Positions 8,731-19,587 of a DNA stretch of 64,000 nt are shown in pieces; within the stretch, counting starts at the first letter, position 1, and every line of letters begins with the position of its first letter. This DNA comes from Salinispora cortesiana. GTDB taxonomy: Bacteria; Actinomycetota; Actinomycetes; Mycobacteriales; Micromonosporaceae. The stretch lies in the NCBI RefSeq assembly GCF_000484695.1, contig NZ_AXVR01000002.1, positions 1 through 64,000 on the forward strand, in the 5' to 3' direction. Made by a program: the position numbers and the translations under genes. Under the pieces are notes generated by a model that made no database searches, was not told the DNA's origin, and saw only the letters and a program-made list of their open reading frames with translations.

Positions 8731-10136
8731 TTCGGCATCGAGAGTTGACTGACTGGATTTCCAGTGTCTCGGGTCGGTGGTTGAGCGACACGTCCGCAGC
8801 CGGGACGTTGCAGGAGGCGCTCCACGGTTCCGTGCCCGAGGCTGCGCCACGCGCGATCCCGGCGAAACGCGAAGGGCCATTGCTCTTTCCACTGCTCTAC
8901 CACCACCGCCCCCGTGTCACCTCCGCCCTTTTTCACCAGGTTATTGATGCATGCCAGGAAGGGCGCCGCACCCGGCGGCGGGTCTGTCTGGTCGGCGCGG
9001 CCGTCGGCCGAGGCGAGCCCGCCGAAGACACCTCCTACGACCTAGCCGGGATCTGCGAAGTCCTCAACGACGAGGGCTGGCCAGTCGAGTTCGGCGGCGA
9101 CGTCGCGGAACTCGACGGCTGCACATGGCACTTGGCCGCGCGCGCCCGCCGCACGTCCTTCACCCGCCGTGCGACCGACCTGCCAGACCTGCTCATCGCC
9201 GGCGCTTACGACACCGTCGGCGCATCCGCGGTGTATCTCAGTGAAGGGGTGACCGGAGGGCGCTCCATCGGGCGGCTGCCCGCCGTCGCACCGATCGGTC
9301 GGTTGCACACACCTGGCGACCCGTTCGCCCCGGCACCAGGAGGGGCCAAGTTGCGGCCCGCTGGCTACGACCAGATCTGGGGCGCCGCTTTCACGCTCGG
9401 CGAGACGAACGCGACGGCGCTGCCCGACGACAAACGCCTCGATGTCGCGCGCAGGGTCCGGCAGCGACTGAAGCCGGCGTGGCGAGCGCTGCGCCGAACC
9501 GGCCTGACCATCCACCACGGCGTAGAGCCATCGGACGCCCGCCGTGTCGTCGCCTCGGGTAGGCGCCGCGCCACGGTCACGGTCCCTCTATTCGGAGCGC
9601 GGGAGATCTCGGATTCGACCAACTCGCTCGTTGAGGCCGCGGCGACGCTCGCCAGGGCGACGCTCATTGTCGATGACATCACACCGACTCTGCTATACCG
9701 ATCGGTCGATCTCGACGCCATCCGGGCCGGCTTCAGGAACCTGGCAACCGGAGCAGGCTGCCATGTGTTGTTCCTTGGCGACCTCGATGCGGCGATCCTC
9801 CACGAACGCGTTCACGAAGTACTCGAAACCCTGACCATGACAGACCTCATCGCCGCCTCGCCGCACGGCAAGCCCGGACGCGCCCAAGCCGCTTTCACCG
9901 GCTACGACGCGATCCACCTAGCGATCATGGCTGTCGCCTGTGGCCTGCGCTCCAACTCGGCGCTCGCGGCTCAGGCGGCGAACGTGCCCGCCGTACGCGC
10001 GCTGTCCCGCCTACACGGAGTCGACTCCCTGATCGTGCGGTCAGGACCGGCTGGCCCGGCCCGGGAGCACGAGTTCCGGCTCGATGCGGCCTGGGTTTCC
10101 CCTCACGTTACGTCTGGAGCCGACCATGCCCACTGA
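8727..10136 (+). CDS. Conserved-looking protein of unknown function (469 aa)
   Basis: The start GTG 8727 overlaps the stop of the cupin gene as GTGA; the frame is open upstream but only inside that gene. The protein is soluble, with an alternating alpha/beta pattern. Residues about 80-200 look Rossmann-like (RRVCLVGAAVGRG, then PDLLIAGAYDTVGASAVYLS), and about 290-400 look like a second alpha/beta unit (LIVDDITPTLLYRSVDLDAI, CHVLFLGDLDAA). I do not recognise the family and assign no activity. Tight coupling on both sides (an 11-nt overlap with the methyltransferase) makes it an integral step of the operon pathway. Confidence 0.75.
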   Translation: MIRHRELTDWISSVSGRWLSDTSAAGTLQEALHGSVPEAAPRAIPAKREGPLLFPLLYHHRPRVTSALFHQVIDACQEGRRTRRRVCLVGAAVGRGEPAEDTSYDLAGICEVLNDEGWPVEFGGDVAELDGCTWHLAARARRTSFTRRATDLPDLLIAGAYDTVGASAVYLSEGVTGGRSIGRLPAVAPIGRLHTPGDPFAPAPGGAKLRPAGYDQIWGAAFTLGETNATALPDDKRLDVARRVRQRLKPAWRALRRTGLTIHHGVEPSDARRVVASGRRRATVTVPLFGAREISDSTNSLVEAAATLARATLIVDDITPTLLYRSVDLDAIRAGFRNLATGAGCHVLFLGDLDAAILHERVHEVLETLTMTDLIAASPHGKPGRAQAAFTGYDAIHLAIMAVACGLRSNSALAAQAANVPAVRALSRLHGVDSLIVRSGPAGPAREHEFRLDAAWVSPHVTSGADHAH

Positions 10137-10833
10137 CCTTCTGGAGATCGCGCTACGCGATCCACAACCCGACGCCCCGCTCATCGTCGAACGCAGTGAC
10201 GGCCACCGCAGTGTCACCGATCTGGCCTGGTGGCGTCGGGAACCGGCCGCTCAGCCACCTGTCGACACCAAAATCTTGGACTGGGTCGAGCTGGGCCAGT
10301 CGGTCGCGGATGTCGGTTGCGCCACGGGACGCCACCTGGAGATCTTGCACCGCCGGGGCATCGCCAGCATCGGCGTGGACTCCTGCCCCACCGCAGTGGC
10401 ATTCGCTGCGGCCCATGGGCTCACCGCGGTCCAGGCCGACGCCACGGCTTGGTCTCCGCCTGAGCCGGTCAACGTAGTAGCCGCACTCGGCGGCGGTCTT
10501 GGCATCTGCGGCACCCTTGACCAACTCGGCAGGTGGCTCGTCCATCTGGCTGGATGGATGACACCCGCCGGGCGCCTGCTCGTCACCAGCGTCGACTGGC
10601 GTGGACCTGGCCACGTCGCATGGGGCGAGACCGCACAGAGCCGCGACGCGTACCCGGGCGAGGTAACCCTGCGCCTGCGATACCGCGACCGGATCGGGGA
10701 CTGGTTTCCCTGGCTCTGGGTCGATCCGCCGACGCTGCAGGCGCACGCGCAGGAGGCCGGGCTGACCATGGTCAAGACGATGACCTGGGGCGCGAAGTAC
10801 GCCGCAGAACTGCGTAGGGAGTCCCTGCCATGA
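10126..10833 (+). CDS. Class I SAM-dependent methyltransferase
   Basis: This 235-aa protein starts at ATG 10126, preceded by CTGGAG and overlapping the upstream gene by 11 nt. Motif I, VADVGCATGRHLEILHRRG (about residues 61-79), gives the SAM-binding glycine loop. SIGVDSCPTAV follows as motif II and VQADATAWSPPEPVNVVAAL as motif III. The C-terminal part (RYRDRIGDWFPWLWVDPPTL) resembles small-molecule methyltransferases. It probably methylates the operon product. Substrate and position are unknown. Confidence 0.85.
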   Translation: MPTDLLEIALRDPQPDAPLIVERSDGHRSVTDLAWWRREPAAQPPVDTKILDWVELGQSVADVGCATGRHLEILHRRGIASIGVDSCPTAVAFAAAHGLTAVQADATAWSPPEPVNVVAALGGGLGICGTLDQLGRWLVHLAGWMTPAGRLLVTSVDWRGPGHVAWGETAQSRDAYPGEVTLRLRYRDRIGDWFPWLWVDPPTLQAHAQEAGLTMVKTMTWGAKYAAELRRESLP

Positions 10834-11693
10834 TCCTGCGCGTCATCGCCGGGGCGGCAGGCCAGCTCGGCTCAGCGGTCACCGCCGCCTCGACTCGGAA
10901 GGGCGACCGCACGCTCGCCGTCGATCCGCTGCTTACCGAGGTTCCGCCTGGCGTCGAACTGCTTCGCGCCGACGCCGGATCGCCCGCCTTCGGCGACAGG
11001 TTAAAGGCGGAGCTAGTCGGCGCATCCCGGTGCGAGCTGATCCTTGCCGGTGGCAGCATTCCGCCGCTGGTCCGTGTCGACGACGCCACGGATCTTGATG
11101 TGGAAGCGGCCCTCGGCGATGTTATGACCACGTTCCGGGCGATGTCCGTGTTCGCCAAGTCCGCACAGTCGTACGCGATCGGCGGCTCGATCGTGCTCAT
11201 CGGCTCGGTCGGTGCCCGCTACCCACACCGCTATATGATCAGTTACGACGCGGCGCGGGCTGGCATGGAGAGCCTGGCACGATCCTTCGCACTGGAGTAC
11301 GCCGCGCACGGGATCACCACCCGTGTTCTTGCCGTCGGACCCATCGCCGAATCCGCCACCAGCCGTGCCGATGGCGAACTTGCCGAAGCCCTGATCAGGC
11401 TCGTGCCGCTCGGCCGGTACCCGCGCCTGGACGAGGTCGCCGTAGCGGCGATCACGGTCGCATCTGCGGCGCTCGACTGCGCCAACGGCCACACGATCAC
11501 CCTGGACGGCGGACTGACCGTGCAGCTCCGACCGGCCGATATCGAGCGCGGACCAGCGCCAACGGACGCTACGAATAACCGCGTGAGTCCCCAGCCCGCA
11601 GATCGGGTACTATCACCGCATTGGCCGGCGTCCTCCAGACATCGTGCTGCGGTATCCGCACCCGATTCATTTCTTGGTGAGGAACCGCAGTGA
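10830..11693 (+). CDS. SDR-family oxidoreductase with altered active site
   Basis: This 287-aa protein overlaps the methyltransferase by 4 nt (ATGA). A Rossmann fold is evident, but the nucleotide loop reads VIAGAAGQLGSAV instead of TGxxxGxG. The catalytic region reads SIVLIGSVGARYPHRYMISYDAARAGM: Ser and Tyr are present, but the Lys of YxxxK is Arg. The later segment RVLAVGPIAESAT matches the usual PG motif, and the family C-terminus ends near GHTITLDGGLTVQL. Some SDR-like enzymes with such changes act as epimerases or dehydratases, or are inactive. About 40 extra C-terminal residues look disordered. It belongs to the operon starting at 6570. Confidence 0.8.
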   Translation: MILRVIAGAAGQLGSAVTAASTRKGDRTLAVDPLLTEVPPGVELLRADAGSPAFGDRLKAELVGASRCELILAGGSIPPLVRVDDATDLDVEAALGDVMTTFRAMSVFAKSAQSYAIGGSIVLIGSVGARYPHRYMISYDAARAGMESLARSFALEYAAHGITTRVLAVGPIAESATSRADGELAEALIRLVPLGRYPRLDEVAVAAITVASAALDCANGHTITLDGGLTVQLRPADIERGPAPTDATNNRVSPQPADRVLSPHWPASSRHRAAVSAPDSFLGEEPQ

Positions 11694-12738
11694 CCGTTGA
11701 TTTCAGCACCGTTCGCCGGACACGCCCGCCAGCAAAGCCCGGCAGCGTGACGGCCATGATCACAAAGCAGGACAACGACTACCACATCCGCACCAGTGGA
11801 TGCGCACCCCTGAGTGCAGTCGTACCGATCCGTAACCGCGCCTTCGCGATCACGCACGTCCTGGACGCACTCGCCGCGAGTGAAGGCGTCGACCTGGAGA
11901 TCATCGTTGTCGATGACGCCAGCGACGATGACGGGGCCTTCCGCGCCGCCGCGCACCCCTCCCGACCGACCGTAATCCGGCTGGCGAAGCCGGTCGGCTC
12001 GTCGGTCGCCCGCAACGTCGGAACGGTCCTCACGTCCGCACCGACCGTGCTCTACGTCGATGGCGACATGGTCCTGCCGCCGCTCACCCTGCGCGAGTTG
12101 GCGTCGCGTGCCGCCGACGACCTCGTCTTGCTCGGCTTCCGCCAGCATGTGCCCGCGGCGGCGCTCGCCGCCGGGCCGCTCACGCCCACGAGCGTCGACC
12201 TCGACCAGGACCCTCGGGCTAGCACCGTCTTCCCCGCAGGCCTCCTGCCGTTTAGCGGCACGATCCTCGACAGCCCGAAGCGCTGCCGGCTGCTGGACGA
12301 GACCGACGACCTTCGTGGGCTCGGCAACGGGCGATGGGTGTTCGACTGGTCGCTGCCACGGACCGTGATCACCGCCCTCGTCGCCATGCCCAGGGAGGCG
12401 GTCATCGATGTCGGCGGCTTCCACCCGGGCTTCCACGGCTTATGGGGCGCCGAGGACGCCTACGTCGGTGCCAAGCTCATCGCTGCGGGCTGCAAGGTGG
12501 CACCTGTGCGAAGTGCGATTGGGCTGCACGTCGATCCGCCGGAGACCCAGTCGGAACACAGCAGGAAGTTGAACAGTCTGCCCCGTACCGTCGCGTTCTT
12601 CCACTCGCTGTTGGCGCAGCCGATGCCGACCGGCGGCGACACATGGCTGCACGACCACGCTGAGGCCCAGTTGAACCGGGCCACCGTAATCCACGGTGAC
12701 CGCAGATCGAATCCGTTCCACGAGTTGACCGAACCGAG

Positions 12739-12742
<4 letters not shown>
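11690..12742 (+). CDS. Family 2 (GT-A) glycosyltransferase
   Basis: This 350-aa protein starts at GTG 11690, overlapping the SDR stop by 4 nt. SAVVPIRNRAFAITHVLDAL and LEIIVVDDASDD open the GT-A fold, and VLYVDGDMVLPP carries the DxD-type metal site. GGFHPGFHGLWGAEDAYVGA is the acceptor-side motif with the GxED catalytic region seen in galactosyltransferase-like GT2 enzymes. No membrane helix is visible, so it probably acts on a soluble acceptor. Together with the GT-B enzyme at 6570, two sugars, or a sugar and a scaffold, may be joined by this pathway. Confidence 0.85.
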
Positions 12743-15729
<2,987 letters not shown>

Positions 15730-16038
15730 CGCCAGCAGCACGGAACACCGACGGTAGAACGCAGTACCGCCACCTCACGCTTCGAGCGAGATAGGGACCT
15801 CGTTGACCAGTTGATCGTGGAAGGCCCGGAGCGCACGTCTTGGGTGATCCGGCAGATGTTCGTAGAGCGCAAGGCCAAGAGGCCTCACGGCGTCTACGCC
15901 CAGCTTCGTGGTACCGGCAAGCCCGCAGTCAGTGCCATGTGGACCAGTCCGACGAGTCGCTCGGGGCCGGTCACTGGCACGATGGCACGACCCGTTAGGA
16001 CGCAGTCATCGTCATCGCCGATCGGCGGATTGCTTTAC
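15730..16038. other. Intergenic region after the GlyRS operon
   Basis: About 309 nt without a supported gene. A frame that joins the downstream adaptor gene is open from 15811, but its residues are not conserved in the paralogous locus, which starts at the equivalent of 16039. It presumably holds the promoter of the first toxin module. No clear terminator hairpin was found. Confidence 0.5.
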
Positions 16039-16566
16039 GTGTCGATCATCGAGAAGATTCACAGCGAGTTGGGTGCCCTGATCGCTGGTGTCGACAAAGC
16101 TCGCGGTCTGACCGCCGCAGCCGGTAGCCAGGCGCAGGAGGTCGGCGCTCGTGCCGCGGGCGCTGGCTTCGCCGCTGTGGCCGTCGGTATGGCCCGGGTC
16201 CGCGACGCGATTCAGAACGTTCAGGCCGGCTTTGGTCGCTTCTCCGCGTCGGTCGGGGAGGCGGCAAAGGCGACCGCGGCGGTGCCCCGCCAGGGCACGC
16301 CGCAGGAGACCGTCGCTGGGCTGGCACCGGTGCAGAGCGCACTGGACAACGCCCGCGATGCGGGGACCCAGGTGATAAGTCAACTCGGCGATGTGCAGCA
16401 ACTCGTCAGAGCCGTTCTGCACGGCGGGCAGCCAGGACCCCTGTTGCAGACGTTGAATGAAGCCAAGCAGATCGTGGTGCTTCTCGTGGAACGTACCGGC
16501 ACTACCCGGCAGGCTATCGAGGCGGCGGTCGCTGAAGCACGACGACTGGGATCGTCGGGAAACTGA
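16039..16566 (+). CDS. Adaptor of toxin module 1 (DUF6244-like, helical)
   Basis: This 175-aa protein starts at GTG 16039, chosen because the paralogue at 21458-21985 has exactly the same length and aligns from this residue (VSIIEKIHSELGALIAGVDK versus the equivalent start there). It is Ala/Gly/Gln-rich and predicted to be helical, with no signal peptide. The C-terminal block AGLAPVQSALDNARD ... VLHGGQPGPLLQTL ... AIEAAVAEARRLGSSGN is strongly conserved between the two copies; I recall the family as DUF6244. Its last codons are TCG GGA AAC TGA, which form a -1 slippery site. I infer that it is both a free adaptor and the N-terminal domain of a toxin fusion, possibly an export or dimerisation module. 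Confidence 0.85.
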   Translation: MSIIEKIHSELGALIAGVDKARGLTAAAGSQAQEVGARAAGAGFAAVAVGMARVRDAIQNVQAGFGRFSASVGEAAKATAAVPRQGTPQETVAGLAPVQSALDNARDAGTQVISQLGDVQQLVRAVLHGGQPGPLLQTLNEAKQIVVLLVERTGTTRQAIEAAVAEARRLGSSGN

Positions 16567-16597
16567 CCGGGGCTGGTGGCCCTGCATCCGCCAGCCC
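16557..16597 (+). promoter_or_regulatory. Predicted -1 ribosomal frameshift signal, module 1
   Basis: The heptamer G GGA AAC (16557-16563) is in the X XXY YYZ register of the adaptor frame, immediately followed by UGA (16564-16566). Six nt after the heptamer, GGGCTGG (16570-16576) pairs with CCAGCCC (16591-16597), extended inward by U-G and two G-C pairs around an 8-nt loop. The -1 frame continues GGG AAA CTG into an open frame ending at 17168. Slippery site, stop, spacer and stem are all repeated at 21976-22016. Confidence 0.8.
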
Positions 16598-17168
16598 TGC
16601 CCCCAACTCCACCGCTGCCGCCGACGGCCCGACCACGACAGCAGCCGCCACGGATGACCCAGCCATCCCCGAATCGAGTCCCACATCCTGGAGCCGGCCG
16701 CCAACCGGCGTTCCCGGCGGCTCGCCCACTGGGCCCCGAACGAAGATCCCACCACGAGAGGACACGGTGGTACAACGCTCGCTGGAGCTGGAAAACGAGT
16801 GCGCCGACACTCTCGCCCACGACGGCTACCGCGTGCATCAGAACCCGACGCGGCAGGAAATCGCCGACGCCCGCGAGAACACCGGCGACAGGGGGAAGCC
16901 GGACAAGGATCCGGACTACCTCATCGAGGGCCACGTCTTCGACTGCTACTCCCCCACTGCCGGCAAGGCGGTACGCGGGGTATGGACGGAGGTGTCGCAG
17001 AAAGTGGCGAGGCAACAGACCCAGCGAGTGGTGTTGAACCTGTGCGACTGGCGCGGCGACATCGCCGGCCTGCGAAAGCAGTTCAACGACTGGCCGGTCC
17101 CGCACCTCAAGGAACTGGCAGCGGTGACCCGAAACGGTGCGATCATTCAGATCGTCCGACGCAACTGA
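16563..17168 (+). CDS. CdiA-tRNase-like toxin domain, reached by -1 frameshift (module 1)
   Basis: Read in the -1 frame from C16563, 201 residues follow the adaptor, giving a fusion of about 376 aa. First comes a Pro/Ser/Thr-rich linker of about 75 residues ending in PTGVPGGSPTGPRTKIPPR. Then come about 125 residues resembling the CdiA C-terminal tRNase domain: LELENECADTLAHDGYRVHQ, DPDYLIEGHVFDCYSP, QTQRVVLNLCDWRGDIAGLR. The D-E-V-like pattern of a PD-(D/E)xK-type nuclease is plausible. No ATG or GTG occurs between the slippery site and GTG 16767, which has only a weak AGAGGA 4 nt away and would lose the conserved linker. The immunity gene follows 15 nt later. Confidence 0.8.
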   Translation: MTGAGGPASASPAPNSTAAADGPTTTAAATDDPAIPESSPTSWSRPPTGVPGGSPTGPRTKIPPREDTVVQRSLELENECADTLAHDGYRVHQNPTRQEIADARENTGDRGKPDKDPDYLIEGHVFDCYSPTAGKAVRGVWTEVSQKVARQQTQRVVLNLCDWRGDIAGLRKQFNDWPVPHLKELAAVTRNGAIIQIVRRN

Positions 17169-17183
17169 GAAGGCAGGCAACAC

Positions 17184-17636
17184 GTGGGCATCGAATACCG
17201 ACTGACCCTAGCCGGCGACATCCCCCTGGAAGACCTCGCGTCCCTCGTCGCCCCGCACGGCGTCGAGGAGTCAACCCTGCCCGGCTACCCCCGGCTGCTC
17301 ACCGCCGACCTCGGGGAGGAACTCGGCTACACCGTCACCGTTTCCGCAGGCAGCAGCGGCTACTTCGACGCCGAAGACGACGACGGCACCCAGTGGGAAT
17401 GGGAACCCGACACCTACACCAACATCATCTTCGACCTACGCAAGAACAACCCACCCGAAGACGTGGTCCCAACAATGGTGTCGGCCGTGGCCCGTGTCCT
17501 CACCAACCGGCCGGAAGACGCCGCGTTCGTACTCAACGGCAACTGGCTCCTGCTGACACGAGTCACGGGACAACTACGCGAACACCGGCCAACCTGGTGG
17601 GACAACTACGACGTCAAAGGCATGACCGCGGGTTGA
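17184..17636 (+). CDS. SitI3-family immunity protein (module 1)
   Basis: This 150-aa acidic protein starts at GTG 17184 after GAGAAGGC. Family blocks are GIEYRLTLAGDIPLEDLASL, YFDAEDDDGTQWEWEPDTYT and AFVLNGNWLLLTRVTGQLRE. I recognise the family as SitI3, named after immunity to a Myxococcus swarming-inhibition toxin. Its place directly behind the tRNase-like domain, and the same arrangement at 22596, make it the cognate cytoplasmic inhibitor. High acidity suits binding to a basic nuclease. Two paralogues lie in the window, at 18656 and 22596. Confidence 0.85.
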   Translation: MGIEYRLTLAGDIPLEDLASLVAPHGVEESTLPGYPRLLTADLGEELGYTVTVSAGSSGYFDAEDDDGTQWEWEPDTYTNIIFDLRKNNPPEDVVPTMVSAVARVLTNRPEDAAFVLNGNWLLLTRVTGQLREHRPTWWDNYDVKGMTAG

Positions 17637-17847
17637 ACTCACACATTTCGCGATACCTCTCCGCTCAACGAGCAACACCCACCGGGAAGCGTAGGCTCCC
17701 AGTAGCTCTGCCGGGGTGATCGTCATCCCGGTCGGACGGACGACCAGCGCTTCGCAGCCCGAACGGCTCGACGACGTTGGCCTGCTCGTGGCAGCTGATC
17801 TCCCCGCTACCCGGCCCACATCACCGAGCTCGCCCACCGAGATGATC

Positions 17848-18642
17848 ATGAGTCTGTTTGACGGAACCGTCGGCTTCTACCGGCAGTACCGGCCCGGCAT
17901 CCCGGCGACCGTGGCCGACGTTTTGGACGCCGCGGTCCCCGACTGTCAGCCGCGGCGCCTTCTCGACGTAGGCACCGGCACCGGCCTCGTGGTGGAGGCT
18001 CTGCTTGGCCGTTTCGATGACATCATCGCCATCGACAACGCTCCAGGCATGCTCGCTGCTGCCGAAGACGCGCTCCGCCCACAGCTACCCGCCGACGCTC
18101 AGTTGCGGCTGCAGGAGGTCACGGCGGAGGAGTTCACGCCACCGGCGGGATGGCAGGCCGAACTGGTGACAATCTGCCGAGCGTTCCACTGGCTCGACCA
18201 GGCCGCGACCCTAACCCGGTTGGACGCGCAGGTCAGCCCGGACGGCGCGGTCGCAATCTTCGCCGACAACAGCTTCTGGACCGCTACCAACGACTGGAAG
18301 GCCGCAATCCGCACAGTCATCCAGGACTTCCTCGGCGAGCAGCGTCGCGCTGGCGAACGCACGTTCCAGCATCACCACCGCCCGTACAGCGAGATCATGC
18401 GTGAGTCTCCGTTCAGTCAGGTCGAGGAGCACGCCGTGTCGGTCATCCGAACCTGGACCGCGGACAGCATCCTTGGGTACCTGCACTCCACCTCGTTCGC
18501 CGCGCCACAACTGTTTGGCGACCGGCTCGACGCGTTCGACAGCGCTGTCCGTGCCACCCTTGCCCGATACAGCGACACCGATACCTTCACCGAGGACAAC
18601 GAGTTCCTCATCCGCATCGGCCGGCGAGATCGGCGAGACTGA
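17848..18642 (+). CDS. Class I SAM-dependent methyltransferase
   Basis: This 264-aa protein resembles the UbiE/trans-aconitate methyltransferase group. Its N-terminal SLFDGTVGFYRQYRPGIP is the usual YdaC-like signature, and LLDVGTGTGLVVEALLGRFD is motif I, followed by IIAIDNAPGMLAAAE. The start is uncertain: ATG 17848 has a GAG 7 nt upstream, ATG 17842 is possible, and the frame is open from 17716 without conserved sequence. The substrate is a small molecule, unknown. It lies between two immunity genes with no obvious link to them. Confidence 0.8.
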   Translation: MSLFDGTVGFYRQYRPGIPATVADVLDAAVPDCQPRRLLDVGTGTGLVVEALLGRFDDIIAIDNAPGMLAAAEDALRPQLPADAQLRLQEVTAEEFTPPAGWQAELVTICRAFHWLDQAATLTRLDAQVSPDGAVAIFADNSFWTATNDWKAAIRTVIQDFLGEQRRAGERTFQHHHRPYSEIMRESPFSQVEEHAVSVIRTWTADSILGYLHSTSFAAPQLFGDRLDAFDSAVRATLARYSDTDTFTEDNEFLIRIGRRDRRD

Positions 18643-18655
18643 TGAAGGGGTGCAG

Positions 18656-19105
18656 ATGGCTGTCGAGTACCGGCTGACGCTGGCAGGCGACGTCCCGCTC
18701 GAACAGGTGGCGGAGCTGGCCGCTCCCGAAGCGGTCGAGATGTCCACGGCGTCCGGCGGCAGAATGCTCAGCGCCGACCTGAACGACGAGCACGGGTACG
18801 TAGTGGACATCACCGGCGGCCGGCACGGCTACTACAGTGCCGAGGACGACGGTGGCGCTCTGTGGGAATGGGAGCCGAAGACCTACGTCGACGTCAGCTT
18901 CTACATGCGCAAGGACACCCTGGCCAACAAGGGTAAAACCCACATGCTGGCGGCCGTGGCCAGGACCCTCGCCGGCAGGGCCGAGGACGCGGCCCTGACC
19001 CTCAACGGCGACGTGCTGATGCTGACCCGTGTCGCAGGCACCCTTCGAAAGCACAACACCGACGGCTGGTACGACGAAGACTACGACAGGTTTCTCCACC
19101 CCTGA
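18656..19105 (+). CDS. Orphan SitI3-family immunity protein
   Basis: This 149-aa paralogue of the immunity proteins at 17184 and 22596 has AAGGGG 6 nt before ATG 18656. It shares VEYRLTLAGDVPLEQVAEL, YYSAEDDGGALWEWEPKTYV and TLNGDVLMLTRVAGTLRKH. No toxin domain lies directly upstream; the preceding gene is a methyltransferase. It is either an orphan immunity gene that protects against toxins of kin, or the survivor of a module whose toxin was lost. Orphan immunity arrays are typical of polymorphic toxin loci. Confidence 0.85.
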   Translation: MAVEYRLTLAGDVPLEQVAELAAPEAVEMSTASGGRMLSADLNDEHGYVVDITGGRHGYYSAEDDGGALWEWEPKTYVDVSFYMRKDTLANKGKTHMLAAVARTLAGRAEDAALTLNGDVLMLTRVAGTLRKHNTDGWYDEDYDRFLHP

Positions 19106-19234
19106 CGCGTCTATGAATCGGGGCGGCGAGGGCGTGTTCTGGCTCGCCCGTGCGAGGCATCATCTGCCGCAGCATCGCGTAGCGGCGAAGGAACACGGTT
19201 CGGTAACGGCGAATAAGCGCGATGGTGCAAATCG

Positions 19235-19521
19235 TTGCACGCCGCGACCGACCAGCCCGTCTTCTGGACCCGCGAGCAGTACGGCGAAGAAGCCACTACC
19301 TGGCTGCTCTTCCGCCACAAGATCGATTATCTGCACGCCACGAGCGAACGCTTCACCACACCCACCGTCCCGGCCGCCCGCGTCTTCTGCATCCCAGAAA
19401 CCGCCGTGCGGGGCAAGAGCTGGCCGCCGTCGGCATCGACGGGATGATCCGACCGCGCAGCCGGTTACTGACCACTGACGGGCTCAACGCGGCCTGCCGC
19501 TACCTGGCCAGCCTCCCTTGA
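19235..19521 (+). pseudogene. Degenerate frameshifted ORF of unknown family
   Basis: Two protein-like stretches lie in different frames. 19235 to about 19415 reads QPVFWTREQYGEEATTWLLF with protein-like composition. About 19420-19521 continues in another frame as ELAAVGIDGMIRPRSRLLTT before a stop. Neither has a good ribosome binding site. I interpret this as a decayed gene between the orphan immunity gene and the asparaginase. The family is not recognised and chance open frames in GC-rich DNA cannot be excluded. Confidence 0.35.
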
Positions 19522-19587
19522 GCCTTCGCTTCACTCAGAAACTGTGACAGGCTGCCGCAGACACACAGGCACGGATGAGGAGGTGCG

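Noticed and set aside
16570..16597. Rho-independent terminator after the adaptor gene
   Set aside because: The hairpin is not followed by a T-run, sits inside the open toxin frame and keeps a fixed 6-nt distance from the slippery site in both modules.
16767..17168. Independent toxin gene starting at GTG 16767
   Set aside because: The ribosome binding site is weakly spaced (4 nt), module 2 has no equivalent start, and the conserved linker upstream in the same frame would be left untranslated. A frameshift explains both copies better, although a minor internal start cannot be excluded.
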